Origin: Rhodocollybia butyracea
Taxonomy: Eukaryota > Basidiomycota > Agaricomycetes > Agaricales > Omphalotaceae
Direction of reading: 5' to 3'
Assembly: GCA_015501585.1 (NCBI GenBank)
Contig: JADNRY010000071.1
Location: forward strand, 1 to 64,000
DNA: 64,000 nucleotides
Positions within the stretch are counted from its first letter, which is position 1. Each line of letters begins with the position of its first letter. The notes beneath the pieces are model-generated. The model was not told the DNA's origin. It saw nothing but the letters and a program-made list of their open reading frames with translations, and ran no database searches. Positions 1 through 10,917 of the stretch are shown one piece after another. Both the position numbers and the translations under genes were made by a program.

Positions 1-1019
1 GAGGGGAAGGGGAGTGGTCAGAGAATGTATCGGATGCAGTAAAGCCATTTACATGAAGAGTACTTCCTACAGGAATGGGAGAAACGGGGTTCGAGATTGG
101 CACCAATGCAGGCATAGATGGACTATAGGGCGGTGAGTTGTTAGAGACTGGCATTGTATGGGACAATGAGTGTACGGAAGATAAAGATTGTTTGTGAGGA
201 TAACAGAATGAGTAGCTCCACAAGTCTCAGTACAGTAAGCACATAGGTCATAAATGACCACTGGATAGAGGGCAGCTATCAGCAACAGACAGGAAGATTA
301 CGGGTGGGCCACAGACGAGTTTCCTGCGCAAGTAAAAACGAGGCATTTACGATTAAACAGTAACCCAAAACAAATATGAGGTAACCAGGATGCTAGTTGC
401 ACATAACCAATACTCGTATAGTGATCATATCGAAGCTCCCGTTAGCCCAAGGGACAATAGAAAGCGAAAGGTTTGACAAAAGTTCCGTCTCGAACATCCT
501 CGGGATCTCGAGTATAGATTGTTATTTAGCGTTGACCGTAGTGAACACAGTGTTCATGCGCAAAAGAACCAAGTGTCCAACAATGAACAACCTTGGCTTT
601 CGTGGAAGAATCGTAAAAACCCGAGTAACCAAGTGTCCAACAATGAACAACCTTGGCCTTAGTATGTGAAACAGAGTAACCAAGTGTCCAACAATGAACA
701 ACCTTGGCCCTTCATGGAAACGAGTAACCAAGTGTCCAACAATGAACAACCTTGGCCCTTTATGGAGTACAGAAATATTGAAGAGTCTGCCTTTAGGAAA
801 GACTTTTTGGAGTGGTAGCATGAGGCCTTTGAGGTAGAGACAAAGGGATTAAATACAGAATTTTGTTTCTCCTTCAAAGACCTTTGTGACTTACTGAAGG
901 AACAAATGCCCATTAATATAGATCTCTATACAAAAGTGTGACAAGCTTAATGTAAAATCCTCAGATGCCATTCGAGGTGCCCATTGAAAGCCAATCGAGA
1001 TGATATTAAAGCATCTAAC
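1..1019. other. Repeat-bearing region with no gene recognised
   Basis: I see no supported gene here. Short open frames exist on both strands but none resembles a known family. The stretch carries the 48-60 bp tandem array listed separately. It lies downstream of the integrase end of the gypsy element, where a 3' LTR would be expected, but I could not match it to the candidate LTR at 6,395-6,971, so the element is probably truncated on this side. Confidence 0.5.
569..755. repeat. Four-copy tandem repeat with palindromic core
   Basis: A 28-bp core recurs at 569-596, 629-656, 680-707 and 728-755, so the spacing is 60, 51 and 48 bp. Each core opens with ccaag and closes with cttgg, giving a small potential hairpin, and the cores are identical as far as I can read. 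The linkers share an agtaac block before the core and a tggcc/tggct block after it. The array is flanked by unrecognised sequence. Confidence 0.9.
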
Positions 1020-1098
1020 TTTCAGATGCTTTGGTCAATGCCCCCGGTGTGAAAGGACCAAGATACTTTTTGGCAAACTTCTCGGTTGGCTGAGTAGT

Positions 1099-4000
1099 TC
1101 AGATGTGTTCTGCCAAAACAAAGACCTCGGATCCGATCGGAAATTCAGGATGAGGAATGCGTTTCTGATCGGCTTGTTCCTTGTAGCATTTTTGTGCATT
1201 AAGTATCTCATCTTGGAGGAAGGAATGAAGCTCATCTAGATTGACCACAAAATCTTGTGCAAGATCGGACCGAATGTCGATCTCAGGACAAACGGTGATG
1301 TTGGGATGATAGCCCTTGTTAGCAAAGAAGGGAGAAATGCCAGTCGAGGCGTTCAGAGCATTATTGTAAGTGAACTCGGCAATAGCCAAGAGTTTAGCCC
1401 AATCGTCCTGCTGATAGGAACAGTAGATCCAAATGTATTGCTCCAGAGTCTGATTGACTTGTTCCGTCTGTCCATTGGCCTCCGGGTGATAACACGAAGT
1501 ATAGTGGAGTGTCATAGAGAGAGCTTCTCCAAGAGCTCGGAAGAATGCAGACACAAATTTGGAACCTTGGTCCAATGTAATGTGCGAGGGAACTCCGTGC
1601 TTAGAGAAAACATGCAAGACAAACAACTCGGCAAGTTTGCTCAAAGGTGATAGTGTCATAAGTAGGAATAAAAATGGCTTGCTTCAAAGCGCGATCCACA
1701 ATAACCAAGATAGCAGTATAGCCATCGGAGTCCGGAAGTTGTTCAATGAAATCCATAGAAATTGAATCCCAAGGTCGAGTCGGAACCGGAAGAGGTTTGA
1801 GTAGTCCGTACGGCCGATGTCGGCGAGACTTGTTTCGACCACATACAGTGCAAGAAGAGACATAGTCCCTAACAAAGGTCTGAATCTTGGGCCAAGTGTA
1901 TTGGCGTCGGATAGCCTTTAGGGTCCGATTTTGACCGAAATGACCAGAGAGAGGATGATCGTGAAAGTATCGTAAAACCTGAAGTCGCAGGTCGGAATTG
2001 TCGGGAACAAATATCTGATCGTCTAATCGTAATAGACCATCAGAACCTAGTTTCCATCGGGAGTCGGTCGGAGCTTTTGCAAGCTCAAGACCTTGTACTG
2101 ACTGAGGATCGAGCAAAAGGGAAGACTGAATGGACTGGTGAAGTGAGTTGATGTCCATAACTACGGAAGCTCGGAAAGCCGGTCCTTCAAGGAAGGTAGC
2201 TCGGAGCGATGCGGTCAATTGCTCATTAGTAAAGATAGGTCTGAAGTTGTGCGGATTAACTTGCCCATAGCCATTATCCCCCTCTTTTGGGTAGACGTCC
2301 CAACATCTAGTGATGGAGTCCGGTTTCTCACCGAGCTTTCCGGGTTGGAACTGAATGATCATGTTGAAAGAGTGAAGGTATTCGGACCACCGAACCTGTC
2401 GCCAAGTTAGTACTTTAGTAGTAGAGAAATACTCGAGGTTCTTGTGATCGGTAACAACATCGATTGGGTCTCCCGAGCCTTCTGAGGTAGTGCCGCCAGG
2501 CTTTAAAAGCCTCGAAAATGGCTAAGAGCTCTTTGTCGTGAGTATCGTAGTTGAGCTCAGCGGCCTGGAAGGTCCGAGAGAGGAAAGCGATTGGATGGAT
2601 TTCTCCATCTGAGAGTCGGATCGAGAGGATAGCCGCTAAGGTGTAGTCGGAAGCGTCGGTTTCCACGATAAGTGGACAATTTGGTTCCCAATGTGTGAGA
2701 ATGGGTGCATGTGTGAAGGCATACTTGAGTTTTTCGAAGGAATCCTGACATGCCGAAGACCAGAGCCATGCCACACCCTTCCGGGTAAGCCGAGTCATCG
2801 GTACGACGATGTCGCTATAATTATAAATAAAAATGTCGGTAGAAATTAGCGAAACCTGAGAAAAGATTGGATGTCTTTGACTTTACGGGGAACCGGCCAG
2901 TCAACAATAGCTTTAACCTTATCTTCGGCCATGGTCAATCCTGCCGGAGAGAGAGAATGTAACTGAGGTATTTCGACTGTATTCGACCGACCAGAAGCAC
3001 TTTGCAGGATTGAGAAAAAGGCTGTTTACACGGAGCCACTGAAGGACTTTGCGAACGTGTTCCAAGTGCTGTTCTGGATTGTCGGAATAGATGAGGATGT
3101 CGTCCAGGTAAACTATGATGCAGACATCGAGCATGTCCGAGAAATATGTTGTTGATGAACCTTTGAAAAGCCGCAGGAGCGTTGGTAAGACCAAAGGGCA
3201 TAACTAACCATTCGTAGGAACCCCATTGGGTCCGAAAAAGTAGTTTTCCATTCGTTGCCATCGGCAATTCAGACGAGATGATAGGCGTGGGCCAGGTCGA
3301 GTTTGGTGTAGATTTTAGCTTTTTTCGGAGCATCCAAAAGGTCCGAGATTAGAGGCAGCGGGTAGCAATCCTTCTTGGTAATCTTGTTCAATCCTCGGAA
3401 GTCCACACAAAGCCGAAGTTTACCGTCCTTCTTTGGTACAAAGAGGACCGGAGCACCATGCAGAGAGGAAGAGGTTGAATGACACTGGTAGCAAGTTGCT
3501 TATCCAAGAAATTGCAAAGAGCCTGCTGCTCTGTTGGAGAGAGAGGGTAAAGGCGACCGAGCGGGGGCTCAGCACCTTCCACCAGATCAATTTTGAGGTC
3601 AAAAGAATGATGTTCAGGAAGAACCTCGGACGCAACTTCATCAAAAACGTCGGTGAAGTCAAGGTAGTCTGCAGGGATCAGAAGTGCCTCGGAAGAAGCA
3701 CTCCTGGCCAAAGGACCAGATGCTGCATAGTGTGCTGATACTTCAGGGTCAATAACCCGGAGAAGAGTTGGTTCCCTACCTGAATCTTGACAAGCCTTAT
3801 GGAAGGCGGCGGCGCCGACTAGTGCGATATCAACTTCAGGAGTCTCTAAATGCAAAGCCATTTGCGCAACCGAAGGGTAGGAATAGATTGGTTCAAAAGG
3901 AAACCTCTCTGATAGAGGACGAGGTTGGCGAGAGCGAGTTTGAGTCGGCGGCGAAGGTGCCGGCCGAATCGGGATAGTAGGTGGTTTCGTGGATGAAACC

Positions 4001-4500
4001 GGTGCTTTCGGTCCTAACGCGGATCCGAAAAGCGAAGACATCTGAGCGGAAACAGGGTGCTTGGTGTTACAGAAAGTAATGGTTCTGGTGACCCAGTCAA
4101 TCAACGGATTGTAGCGGGACAAGAAACTGTATCCTAAAACAGCTTTACAAGATGAGTCCAAAGAAGTGACATAAAATGCCAGAGGGTAGCAGCTCGCCGG
4201 ACGGAAACCAAACTTCCAAAGTCGCAACTTTGGAAATTGGTTTCAGAGAAAGAGAACCATCAAAGAGTCGGAGATTGATCAGCGGAATCGAAGAGGTTGG
4301 AATAGAGTTTAAATTGACATAACGGGAATCAAGGAAACAATCGGTAGAACCGGAGTCTACGAGAGTAATAAACTTTAAAAGAGCGGAAGATTCATTGGAA
4401 TCTTTGGGAAGAGGGAATTCAGTAGATAAAGAAATTGTAAGTGATTGTTCATAATCGGAAAGAGTGGATGCGTTGAGATAGACTTCCCCAGAGGCACAAA
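1099..4500 (-). pseudogene. pol: Pol polyprotein remnant (protease-RT-RNase H-integrase)
   Basis: Minus-strand pol homology continues through several frames. The aspartic protease has its active-site DSGS near 4,370 and a frame change near 4,215. The fingers of the reverse transcriptase end near 3,390 with another frame change. The [15 protein letters not shown] block lies near 3,200 and the catalytic YLDD near 3,105. RNase H (ETDASDY, 2,798-2,415) is followed by a break at about 2,420-2,470. Integrase has an HHCC-like zinc domain near 1,950-1,850, and the DDE core is split by a one-base frame change near 1,640. The second Asp and the Glu (HPEANGQTEQ) are in the 1,659-1,099 frame. The catalytic residues survive, so the breaks are frame lesions rather than loss of motifs. 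Separate frames and no joined product make this a pseudogene. Confidence 0.88.
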
Positions 4501-4549
4501 CCTGATCAATGCAGCTCCCGTTTTGTACCAGGGTCCAGGAGCTGCAGGA

Positions 4550-6286
4550 CTATTTTTCTGAACCGGTATTGGTCGGATTAGTCCCAGATTCCTCGGTCAA
4601 AGTGGCCCAGGCATGAGAATCCCCTGACCTCTTCTTATCGCAATTCTCTGCTTTATGATTTCCACCACAAATCATGCACAGGCCTCCCTTTTTTTGGTGT
4701 TCCACTTCGGAAGGCTTAAGTTGTCCGTCGGCGCCAAGAAGGTTGGCGTAAGGCTTTGGTGCAGAGCTGACCAAAGATCCAGATTTGTTGAAACCGGAAC
4801 CTGAAGGGCCCGATTTGTTGTTGTTGTTCCAAGGCTTTTTCGGTTGCTGTCCAGAGCTTTGGGAAGAGTTGTTAGGTTTGTAAAAACCGGAATTCTGTGA
4901 AGGATTATTTTGAGAGGAAGAGTTCGGAGAACCCTTTTTCGTCGGAGAGGAAGTTTTACCACCGGAGCCACCTCCGGAAGACCTTGCGACCTCTCCTTTA
5001 CGTTCCTCTTTGCGCTGCCAGTGCCGATTATCAATCTCAAGCACTTTGGCGTGGTATGCTGAAAGCGTTGCCGGTGTTGGACCATGAACCATTTCGTCCT
5101 TGATCCTAGTCGCCAAACCACGCTGATAAGCCCACTTAAGGGCGACGTCATCCCATCCTGTCATTGCTGCCAAGGTATTGAATTGGGTGTTATACTTCCG
5201 AACCTGTTCATTCTCCTTCATCCGAATATTACCAAGTTTATCCTTGGCTTCACCCTGGGCGTTGAAAAGACCGAAATGGTCTTGAAGTTCCTTCACGAGT
5301 GCCAAAAAGGAGTTCATCCATGCCGGGGGGTTTATCGGGTTTGGATCCAGGATGTCCGGTATGAACCATTCCCAAGCGGATCCGCTAAGGAAGGAAAGAG
5401 CATACATGACCTTTTTCTGGTCAGTGAAGTATGAAGGGCGGTCAATAAAGACTAAGGAAAGGGAAACAAGAAACTCCTTGAGTTTCCGAGGTTCGGAGCC
5501 GTCAAAAACATCAGGCTCCTTGACTTTGGCTTTGCCTTCCGATTGTTCGGTTGACTTGCCACCGAGGAGGGTCAAAGCATTTGCGATGGAACCAATAGAT
5601 CCTCCGAATTTGTCCATCAGTTCCAATACTCTGCCGGCATCAGGCTGGCCGCGAGCATCAAGAAATCTACCACCACAGTGGGGACCGCCGGGGGGACCAC
5701 CACCACCACCACCATTATCGGGGTCGTGCGGAGATCCAGGGGGTCCAGGAGGATCAGGGGGAGCATCCCCATCATCACCATCAGGGTTGTTAGGAGGGTC
5801 GTCGGGAGGATTGTCGGGAGGATTATCATCCGGATTCTCACCTTCATCTGCAAATTCTCCTTCTCCTGTGTCCTCTGGTTGTTTGACAATTGGAGGCCAA
5901 TTGTCACCCGTAGTGGTACGAGATCGGTTCAAGAAGAGAGCTCCTTGGAGCTGTTTGGCAAAGGAAGGGGAAGGTGCCAAAGCGATCCTTCTGCGACGAG
6001 GAGTAAGGACTAGTGCAGTACTACTAGCACTGGGAATTTCCTTAATGTTGTATTGGTTGACATTGATGTTACCTAGGACTGCCTCAGTAGAGACAGAAGT
6101 GTTCGGAACAGCTGTTGCAGGTCCGAAGCCACCTGAGCCACGTTGGCGAGTGTTTCTGGCCGCAGAAACAGAATCATTGTAAAGCACAAATGACTGAGCA
6201 TTGGCCACAAAGGGATTAGGAGTCTCGGTTGGCTGGATCCGAGTCTCAGAGACTGTCCGAATTCTAGGAGGTTTTCTTGGAGGCAT
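4550..6286 (-). CDS. gag: Gag polyprotein of Ty3/gypsy element
   Basis: An uninterrupted 578-codon frame. The first 130 residues are low complexity; residues about 140-200 are an Asp/Pro/Gly-rich linker; residues about 250-410 have the composition and the W-rich helical look of a retrotransposon gag capsid domain. A Gly/Ser/Asn-rich segment follows, then a zinc knuckle near residue 545 reading CMICGGNHKAENC. That knuckle is CX2CX3HX4C, one residue shorter between the second Cys and the His than the common CX2CX4HX4C. Gag would coat the element RNA in cytoplasmic particles. The start at 6,286 is the first ATG of the frame and lies about 110 bp inside the candidate LTR boundary. Confidence 0.85.
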   Translation of the reverse strand: MPPRKPPRIRTVSETRIQPTETPNPFVANAQSFVLYNDSVSAARNTRQRGSGGFGPATAVPNTSVSTEAVLGNINVNQYNIKEIPSASSTALVLTPRRRRIALAPSPSFAKQLQGALFLNRSRTTTGDNWPPIVKQPEDTGEGEFADEGENPDDNPPDNPPDDPPNNPDGDDGDAPPDPPGPPGSPHDPDNGGGGGGPPGGPHCGGRFLDARGQPDAGRVLELMDKFGGSIGSIANALTLLGGKSTEQSEGKAKVKEPDVFDGSEPRKLKEFLVSLSLVFIDRPSYFTDQKKVMYALSFLSGSAWEWFIPDILDPNPINPPAWMNSFLALVKELQDHFGLFNAQGEAKDKLGNIRMKENEQVRKYNTQFNTLAAMTGWDDVALKWAYQRGLATRIKDEMVHGPTPATLSAYHAKVLEIDNRHWQRKEERKGEVARSSGGGSGGKTSSPTKKGSPNSSSQNNPSQNSGFYKPNNSSQSSGQQPKKPWNNNNKSGPSGSGFNKSGSLVSSAPKPYANLLGADGQLKPSEVEHQKKGGLCMICGGNHKAENCDKKRSGDSHAWATLTEESGTNPTNTGSEK

Positions 6287-6394
6287 TTGTTAAGAAAAAA
6301 CAGTTTTGTCAGATACGGCATTAACGAGTACAAGTTTAAATATACTGTTAATATTGTGCAAGACCAAAGGGATCCGATCGGTATCCAAAAGGTA

Positions 6395-6971
6395 TGTATT
6401 GACAAAGTAGGTCTCAGACCGATATTGGAGATCGAAGAAGAAGTGGGCCGTGCAGTATAGCTATTAGCTAGACCCTCGTCATGCCGAATAGTCCCGAGAT
6501 GAAGTTCAAGAGACAAAGATAGATTCGGCCAACGAGTAAGACAGAAGAAAGATAGACTAGGGCGGAACTTAGTCAGACAGAAGGTCTGGTTTATCCAAGT
6601 TGATATTTAAACTGAGGACTACTGTACAAGGTTGTACTACTTATATACTAGGAGTCCGGGGCTTCCGGATTGGTAGAAGACAATAGTCGGAAATGTATAT
6701 GGAAGACCGAAGTAAGTAATACAATCATAAGACAATAATACTCAATAGATCGGAAAGGGAATATAATTGAAAGATAATAAGAACCAATTAGAAAGTAATC
6801 CGAAAGGTCCAATGGCGGTACATCATCGGACGAGATAAGAGATAAGATAGGAAGATAACGAAAAGAGATAAGATGACGGAAATAGACGGATGGAATCGGA
6901 ATGGTGCTGGGATGATAGTAGAGGTGATCCGGCGATGATCTGAGAGATGCTGATGCAGCATGGTTGTAACA
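6395..6971 (-). repeat. Candidate 5' LTR of the gypsy element
   Basis: Read on the minus strand the segment begins TGTTACAACC at 6,971 and ends AATACA at 6,395, so it has the usual TG..CA ends. A TATA-type box (TATATAA, 6,641-6,647) lies inside, as expected for a retroelement promoter. The segment sits just upstream of gag. A possible primer-binding site with TGG (about 6,380-6,390) follows the CA end. Without a second LTR copy the limits are inferred. Confidence 0.55.
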
Positions 6972-7439
6972 ATGACTAGGAATGGGCAAATTGAAAGTTT
7001 AAGGGCAAAGCAAAGGTCACATGGCAAACGCTTTAACATCCCAAATATATCGAAACTAATCTCCTTATTAGGTCAACTGGATTTAGACAAGATGAAGCCT
7101 AATTTGGACAAATTCTCACGTGAAACCCGCCATAAGGACGAGCCTTCATTACATTCAGGACTCGTAACTTGAAGGTAAACCTAGTCTTGAATAGGTATGG
7201 GGATCTTCACTGAGAACGAGTTGTCGCAAGGATTGAAGTAGTTAGACCTCTCACTATTCTTTGCGCTAATGTATAGCCCGGCAATCCAACGAGTTGTTAC
7301 TAACTGTGAAGGACACGGTATACTCAACAATGCTTATGCTATATGAGATCAAATATGGTCCGATGTAAGTATACTACACTACACTACAATTGCTTGCCAT
7401 AAACAGGCGAGATGAAGGCATGTAAATCGTCAATTTACC
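6972..7439. other. Intergenic stretch, nothing recognised
   Basis: Sequence between the gypsy LTR and the questin-oxidase-like relic. It contains a short ACTAC-type microsatellite near 7,374-7,387 and the upstream region of the relic, whose ATG sits in a favourable ACCATGG context. No gene is supported. Confidence 0.5.
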
Positions 7440-9060
7440 ATGGCTCCCATCTCTCATCGCATCCTGCACAACGGCATCCTTGGCCTACCAAAGACTTTGC
7501 CTGCATCCAAAACCTTGACTGAAGACTTGTTGCTCAAGGACGCGCAGGCTTACCACTGTTACTTCGATGAACAAGGTTTTCATAACCATCTCAGCCACCA
7601 GTATGTAGATATCTAGCAAACAGGTTGTGGGCCTCTGATAATTTTTTGCAGTCTCTTGACGGCTAATGATTTCGGAGCATCTCCTAGTCACATTCAAAAG
7701 ATCTACGACATGGAAGCTTGTATTCAATGCCCAATTGCGCTGGAGGAAAAAGACAAGAACATCCAGATCACTGACGAGAACTGGGTCCAACATATTGGAA
7801 ACCCTCAGTAGGTGTACCCCTACTTGCTCTGGGGGACTGTAAAACTGAACGTAAATCAGTGCTTATAGCAGATTCTTCACCTTTTTTGAGCAAAAGATTG
7901 CCTCTGCCGGTGCTGTAAGAACTCTCGAAGAGTTCATATTTTCACCGGCTGCTAATGAGAAGGGCAAAATCATGCTTGCACGTCTCATGGGCGGAGTGTA
8001 AGTTGAAGTTGAAGTTTTCAGAATTATGCATAGACTGAACCCTGTTTGTCCAGATTGCATCCTTATATCCTCACTGGAGTAAGTTGAACAAGTACTTGTA
8101 TTGCCACAATAATTGATTGAAATCATTGGTAGTAGTACGGTCTGAGATTTGGCGATGATCTGCTGGTTGCTACAGGTTCTTTCTTTCAAATTTTATAGGT
8201 ATGCTCTCTGACCACCTATTCCAGGAATTGCACAGGCCGCGGTTCACCTCCCTAATGCACCCAAGCTGGTTTAGAAAGAGGAGACATCTGCTGATGCTTC
8301 CAGCTGGCTGACCATTCTTGAAATCATCAAGCTCGCTTACAAATCCCCTGTCCTCAAACTGGTGAGGCCATCCAACCAAATGGCCCTTGTGCCAGATAAC
8401 AGTGAATCCATGCTTCATGAAAACCCTGGTGTTGCTGAAGAGATTTGAGCTTTGTGCGCAAAGTTTCACATTGATGAATCCCTTGGAGACGCCGAGATGA
8501 TGTCAAAAATCAAGGAAATCATCTGGACTTCTGTTCTGTTATTATTTTCTACTGGGAAGGAAGGGAAAAAGCCTTGATTAGACTTTTTCCTCATGCATCT
8601 TGTCACTTCCTCGCTATTCCTCAGGTGTTATATCAACATTTTGAAAAATCCTGCTCACAAAGTTGCAATCATTAAAGCGTTCTTTCCGGGTCTGTTGCTC
8701 TACACCATTGCTTGAGGTTGTCCTATCATTAAACCCCTCCTTCTCATGGTGGTGTCCGACAAACCCTGTCCCCCATATGCTTCCAGCTTGCAGTGGGGTA
8801 GGCCATCCGCTTGATGACAAAAGCTATAATCCCTGGCCAGCTATCATTGATGCTTGTCAATATGCCTCAGATGTGCATGTAATGAAGATGTTGCGGACAC
8901 TTGTTCTAGCATCCAAGGAATATGGAGATACACCGGCTGGGGAGTCATCGGGGCATTCAAACGAGGTAACCCAAAGGTTGAGACACATCCTGGTATTGCT
9001 AAAGTTGACAGGACAGTTTTTGCTCGGGTTGCAGGAATCCTGATGAACTATCACTGCCAG
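7440..9060 (+). pseudogene. Questin-oxidase-like (AflY/DUF4243 family) pseudogene
   Basis: The translation from ATG 7,440 matches the layout I know for the questin oxidase-like family, Baeyer-Villiger-type enzymes of polyketide pathways. There is an HNHLSH region; an ASPSHIQKIYD block in the next exon; a FFTFFEQKI and LEEFIFSP block; LHPYILTG followed by YGLRFGDDLLVATG; then IAQAAVHLPNAPKLV; DFFLMHLVTSSLFL; and a C-terminal NPW..GVIGAFKRG..HPGIAKVDRTVFARVAG. Introns with GT..AG ends are readable near 7,600, 7,810, 8,000, 8,080 and 8,175-8,222. It is dead: an in-frame TAG follows PKLV near 8,272, another lies near 8,446, more lie around 8,575 and 8,710-8,830, and a frame change occurs near 8,940. 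No other biosynthetic genes flank it, so it looks like an isolated relic rather than part of a cluster. Confidence 0.8.
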
Positions 9061-9840
9061 TACCTCAGTATATTACCTCCAAAAAAGGGATAGAAATATA
9101 ATATATTTTTCCCCTGAATTTTAACAAATTTTTCCAGTGAAAAAGAGTGAATATTGCCCCGGAAATAGGCATGGGAAAATAAGTACTTTTTCGGCGGCTA
9201 TTTCGCCTGAAATAGGGCGCTAAATATGCCATCAATTTTGTCTGATTTCTTAGTAATTTTTCGGTATATTTTTCCTTTGTAATCTCTTTGATATTTCCTT
9301 GGAAATATGAGTGGCAATAGAAAATATATTTCAATTGTAATATGTTAACTATTTCAGCCGCGAAAAGCAACAGGCATTGAATGCCCGTTGAATGGGCCAA
9401 AGAGCCCTTTGTCCGGCCCGGGCGGCCCGCAAAGGAATCCTTTTGTCCGGGCCGGCCGGCCCGGCCGTAAAATAAATCCTTTTTCACAAGAAAAATACAA
9501 TATTTTGCCACTGTAATAAAACCACTTTTTCAGTGGCAAAAAATGTAGGAAAATAACAAATATTTCCGGAAAAATAGCTAGTGTAAAATATGTTATTTTA
9601 CAAGTGAAAAAGGATCTATTTTCCCACACCTTTTTCTTCTGAAACAAATGATATTTTGCAGGGGAGAAAAACACTGAAAAATCAATGGAAAAATGTTATA
9701 TATTTCCTTGCCTTTTACTGAGGCAAAATATTGATACCTTGGCAGTGTCAATATAGTAGTATTACACCGATACAAGTCAAATCTATTGTGTCCCTTAAGC
9801 CTCATATGACCTCAGACATATAATATAGCTGGGAGGTTGA
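9061..9840. other. AT-rich stretch with a GC-rich palindromic island
   Basis: About 780 bp of AT-rich sequence made of short gaaaaa/tttttc and aatattt motifs, with no supported gene. Inside it, 9,411-9,468 is an abrupt GC-rich island built from GGCCCGGGC and GGGCCGGCCGGCCC palindromes. The composition differs sharply from both neighbours, suggesting an inserted non-coding repeat, but I could not define ends or target-site duplications. Confidence 0.5.
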
Positions 9841-10245
9841 AAGGTTCCTCCCAACCACCATGGTTTCCAGCAAGACACAAACATCATTGATACTGCCAAG
9901 ATTTTGTTGAATAACAAGCAAGAGATTGCTGTGTCATATGGGCCCAGATTCCCAGGATGTGTCACAAAGGCTTGGGGAGAAAACATCAACAAGCTCGCGA
10001 AAGTCGTTGAAAAGGTGTCAGCTCAAGGCTCGGAGATGTGTGTGGGATGGCTATTGTATGGTACATCATACGAGAGCTTTAGTGCACTCCACACATTTTC
10101 TGAGCTGCTGTCTTTATCGCTGGAGAAAGTGGACAGTGTCCGCCGAGTTGGCACAGCCGCGGCCACCGACATAGTAGACAACAAAGAGGCTTGGGGATGG
10201 CAGAATCCTTCAAAGATTTTGTCAAAGACAATCTCAATGGACTAG
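9841..10245 (+). CDS. Hypothetical fragment
   Basis: An open frame from 9,904 to 10,245 gives 113 residues with ordinary amino-acid composition (it includes SYGPRFPGCVTKAWGENI). The frame can be extended upstream of the first ATG through an Asn/Ile/Asp-rich stretch to about 9,870. I do not recognise the family. It lies between the AT-rich stretch and the MITE and may be part of a broken gene. No splice signals convincingly extend it. Confidence 0.25.
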   Translation, partial: KVPPNHHGFQQDTNIIDTAKILLNNKQEIAVSYGPRFPGCVTKAWGENINKLAKVVEKVSAQGSEMCVGWLLYGTSYESFSALHTFSELLSLSLEKVDSVRRVGTAAATDIVDNKEAWGWQNPSKILSKTISMD

Positions 10246-10548
10246 GCAAGAATCTCAAAGAAACAATATGGAATCGATCATGAATACTAACACTCCTTCT
10301 TTCCCGCAGACAACCCCTACCATTCTACCGTGACTAGAATATCTTGGACACTCAATCGATCTTGATCCCCTGGCGCTTTTTGTGCATTCACTGCTTAAAA
10401 ATCTCAAGAAACATTCAGCCAAGCTGTGAGGATGTTTCTGAGGGTATTGTTGTAGGCTGAATAGTATGATATTGATTGAACATTGAACGTGCGCGAGAAA
10501 AGCTGTATATGAGCTCTTCTTCTAGTAAGTACAACACTGGTTAACCAG

Positions 10549-10917
10549 CATCAGGAAAAGTGTTTTTTCCTAGGAGCCCAAGGGTGGCCTAAGGACAACT
10601 AGGTGACCTATGAATCCTATGTCATCCTAGGATTTGGCACTTGTCTTAAGGGACTCACAGCTTCCCAGGATATCCCAGGATTTCCTAGGATTTCCTAGGA
10701 TACCTCAGGACAATTCCAGGACAACTTGGGGAAAACCAAGGAAAACTAAGGAAAACACAGTTTTGCCCCAGTCTTCATAGGACTTCCTAGGGAATCCTGG
10801 GAAACTGTGAGTTCCTTAAGACAAGTACCAAATCCTAGGATGACATAGGATTCATAGGTCACCTAGTTGTCCTTAGGCCACCCTTGGTCCCCTAGGAAAA
10901 AAACACTTTTCCTGATG
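10549..10917. mobile_element. MITE with about 140-bp terminal inverted repeats
   Basis: The ends CATCAGGAAAAGTG (10,549) and CACTTTTCCTGATG (to 10,917) are perfect inverted copies. The complementarity continues inward with few mismatches for about 140 bp on each side, leaving a core of only about 80-90 bp. The core repeats TTTCCTAGGAT and a GGAAAAC motif. There is no coding capacity, and the whole unit could fold into one long hairpin. This is the form of a miniature inverted-repeat transposable element. A target-site duplication is not obvious beyond 2-3 bp, so the superfamily is unknown. Confidence 0.92.

Larger units (their letters stand above)
1020..6971 (-). mobile_element. Decayed Ty3/gypsy LTR retrotransposon
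   Basis: The element reads on the minus strand. In order it has a candidate 5' LTR (6,395-6,971), gag (6,286-4,550), then pol with aspartic protease, reverse transcriptase, RNase H and integrase down to about 1,020. The integrase-after-RNase-H order is that of Ty3/gypsy. Pol is broken by several frame changes, so the copy should be dead. No 3' LTR matching the 5' candidate was found, and the 3' end including any chromodomain is missing or unrecognisable. Gag remains open over its full length, so either decay is recent or the loss of frame is concentrated in pol. Confidence 0.9.

Noticed and set aside
5352..6182. A 276-codon plus-strand frame across gag
   Set aside because: It is antisense to a well-supported gag frame and its Pro/Gly-rich content simply mirrors the gag low-complexity linker.
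7374..7387. ACTAC microsatellite as a transposon end
   Set aside because: Too short, with no inverted partner.
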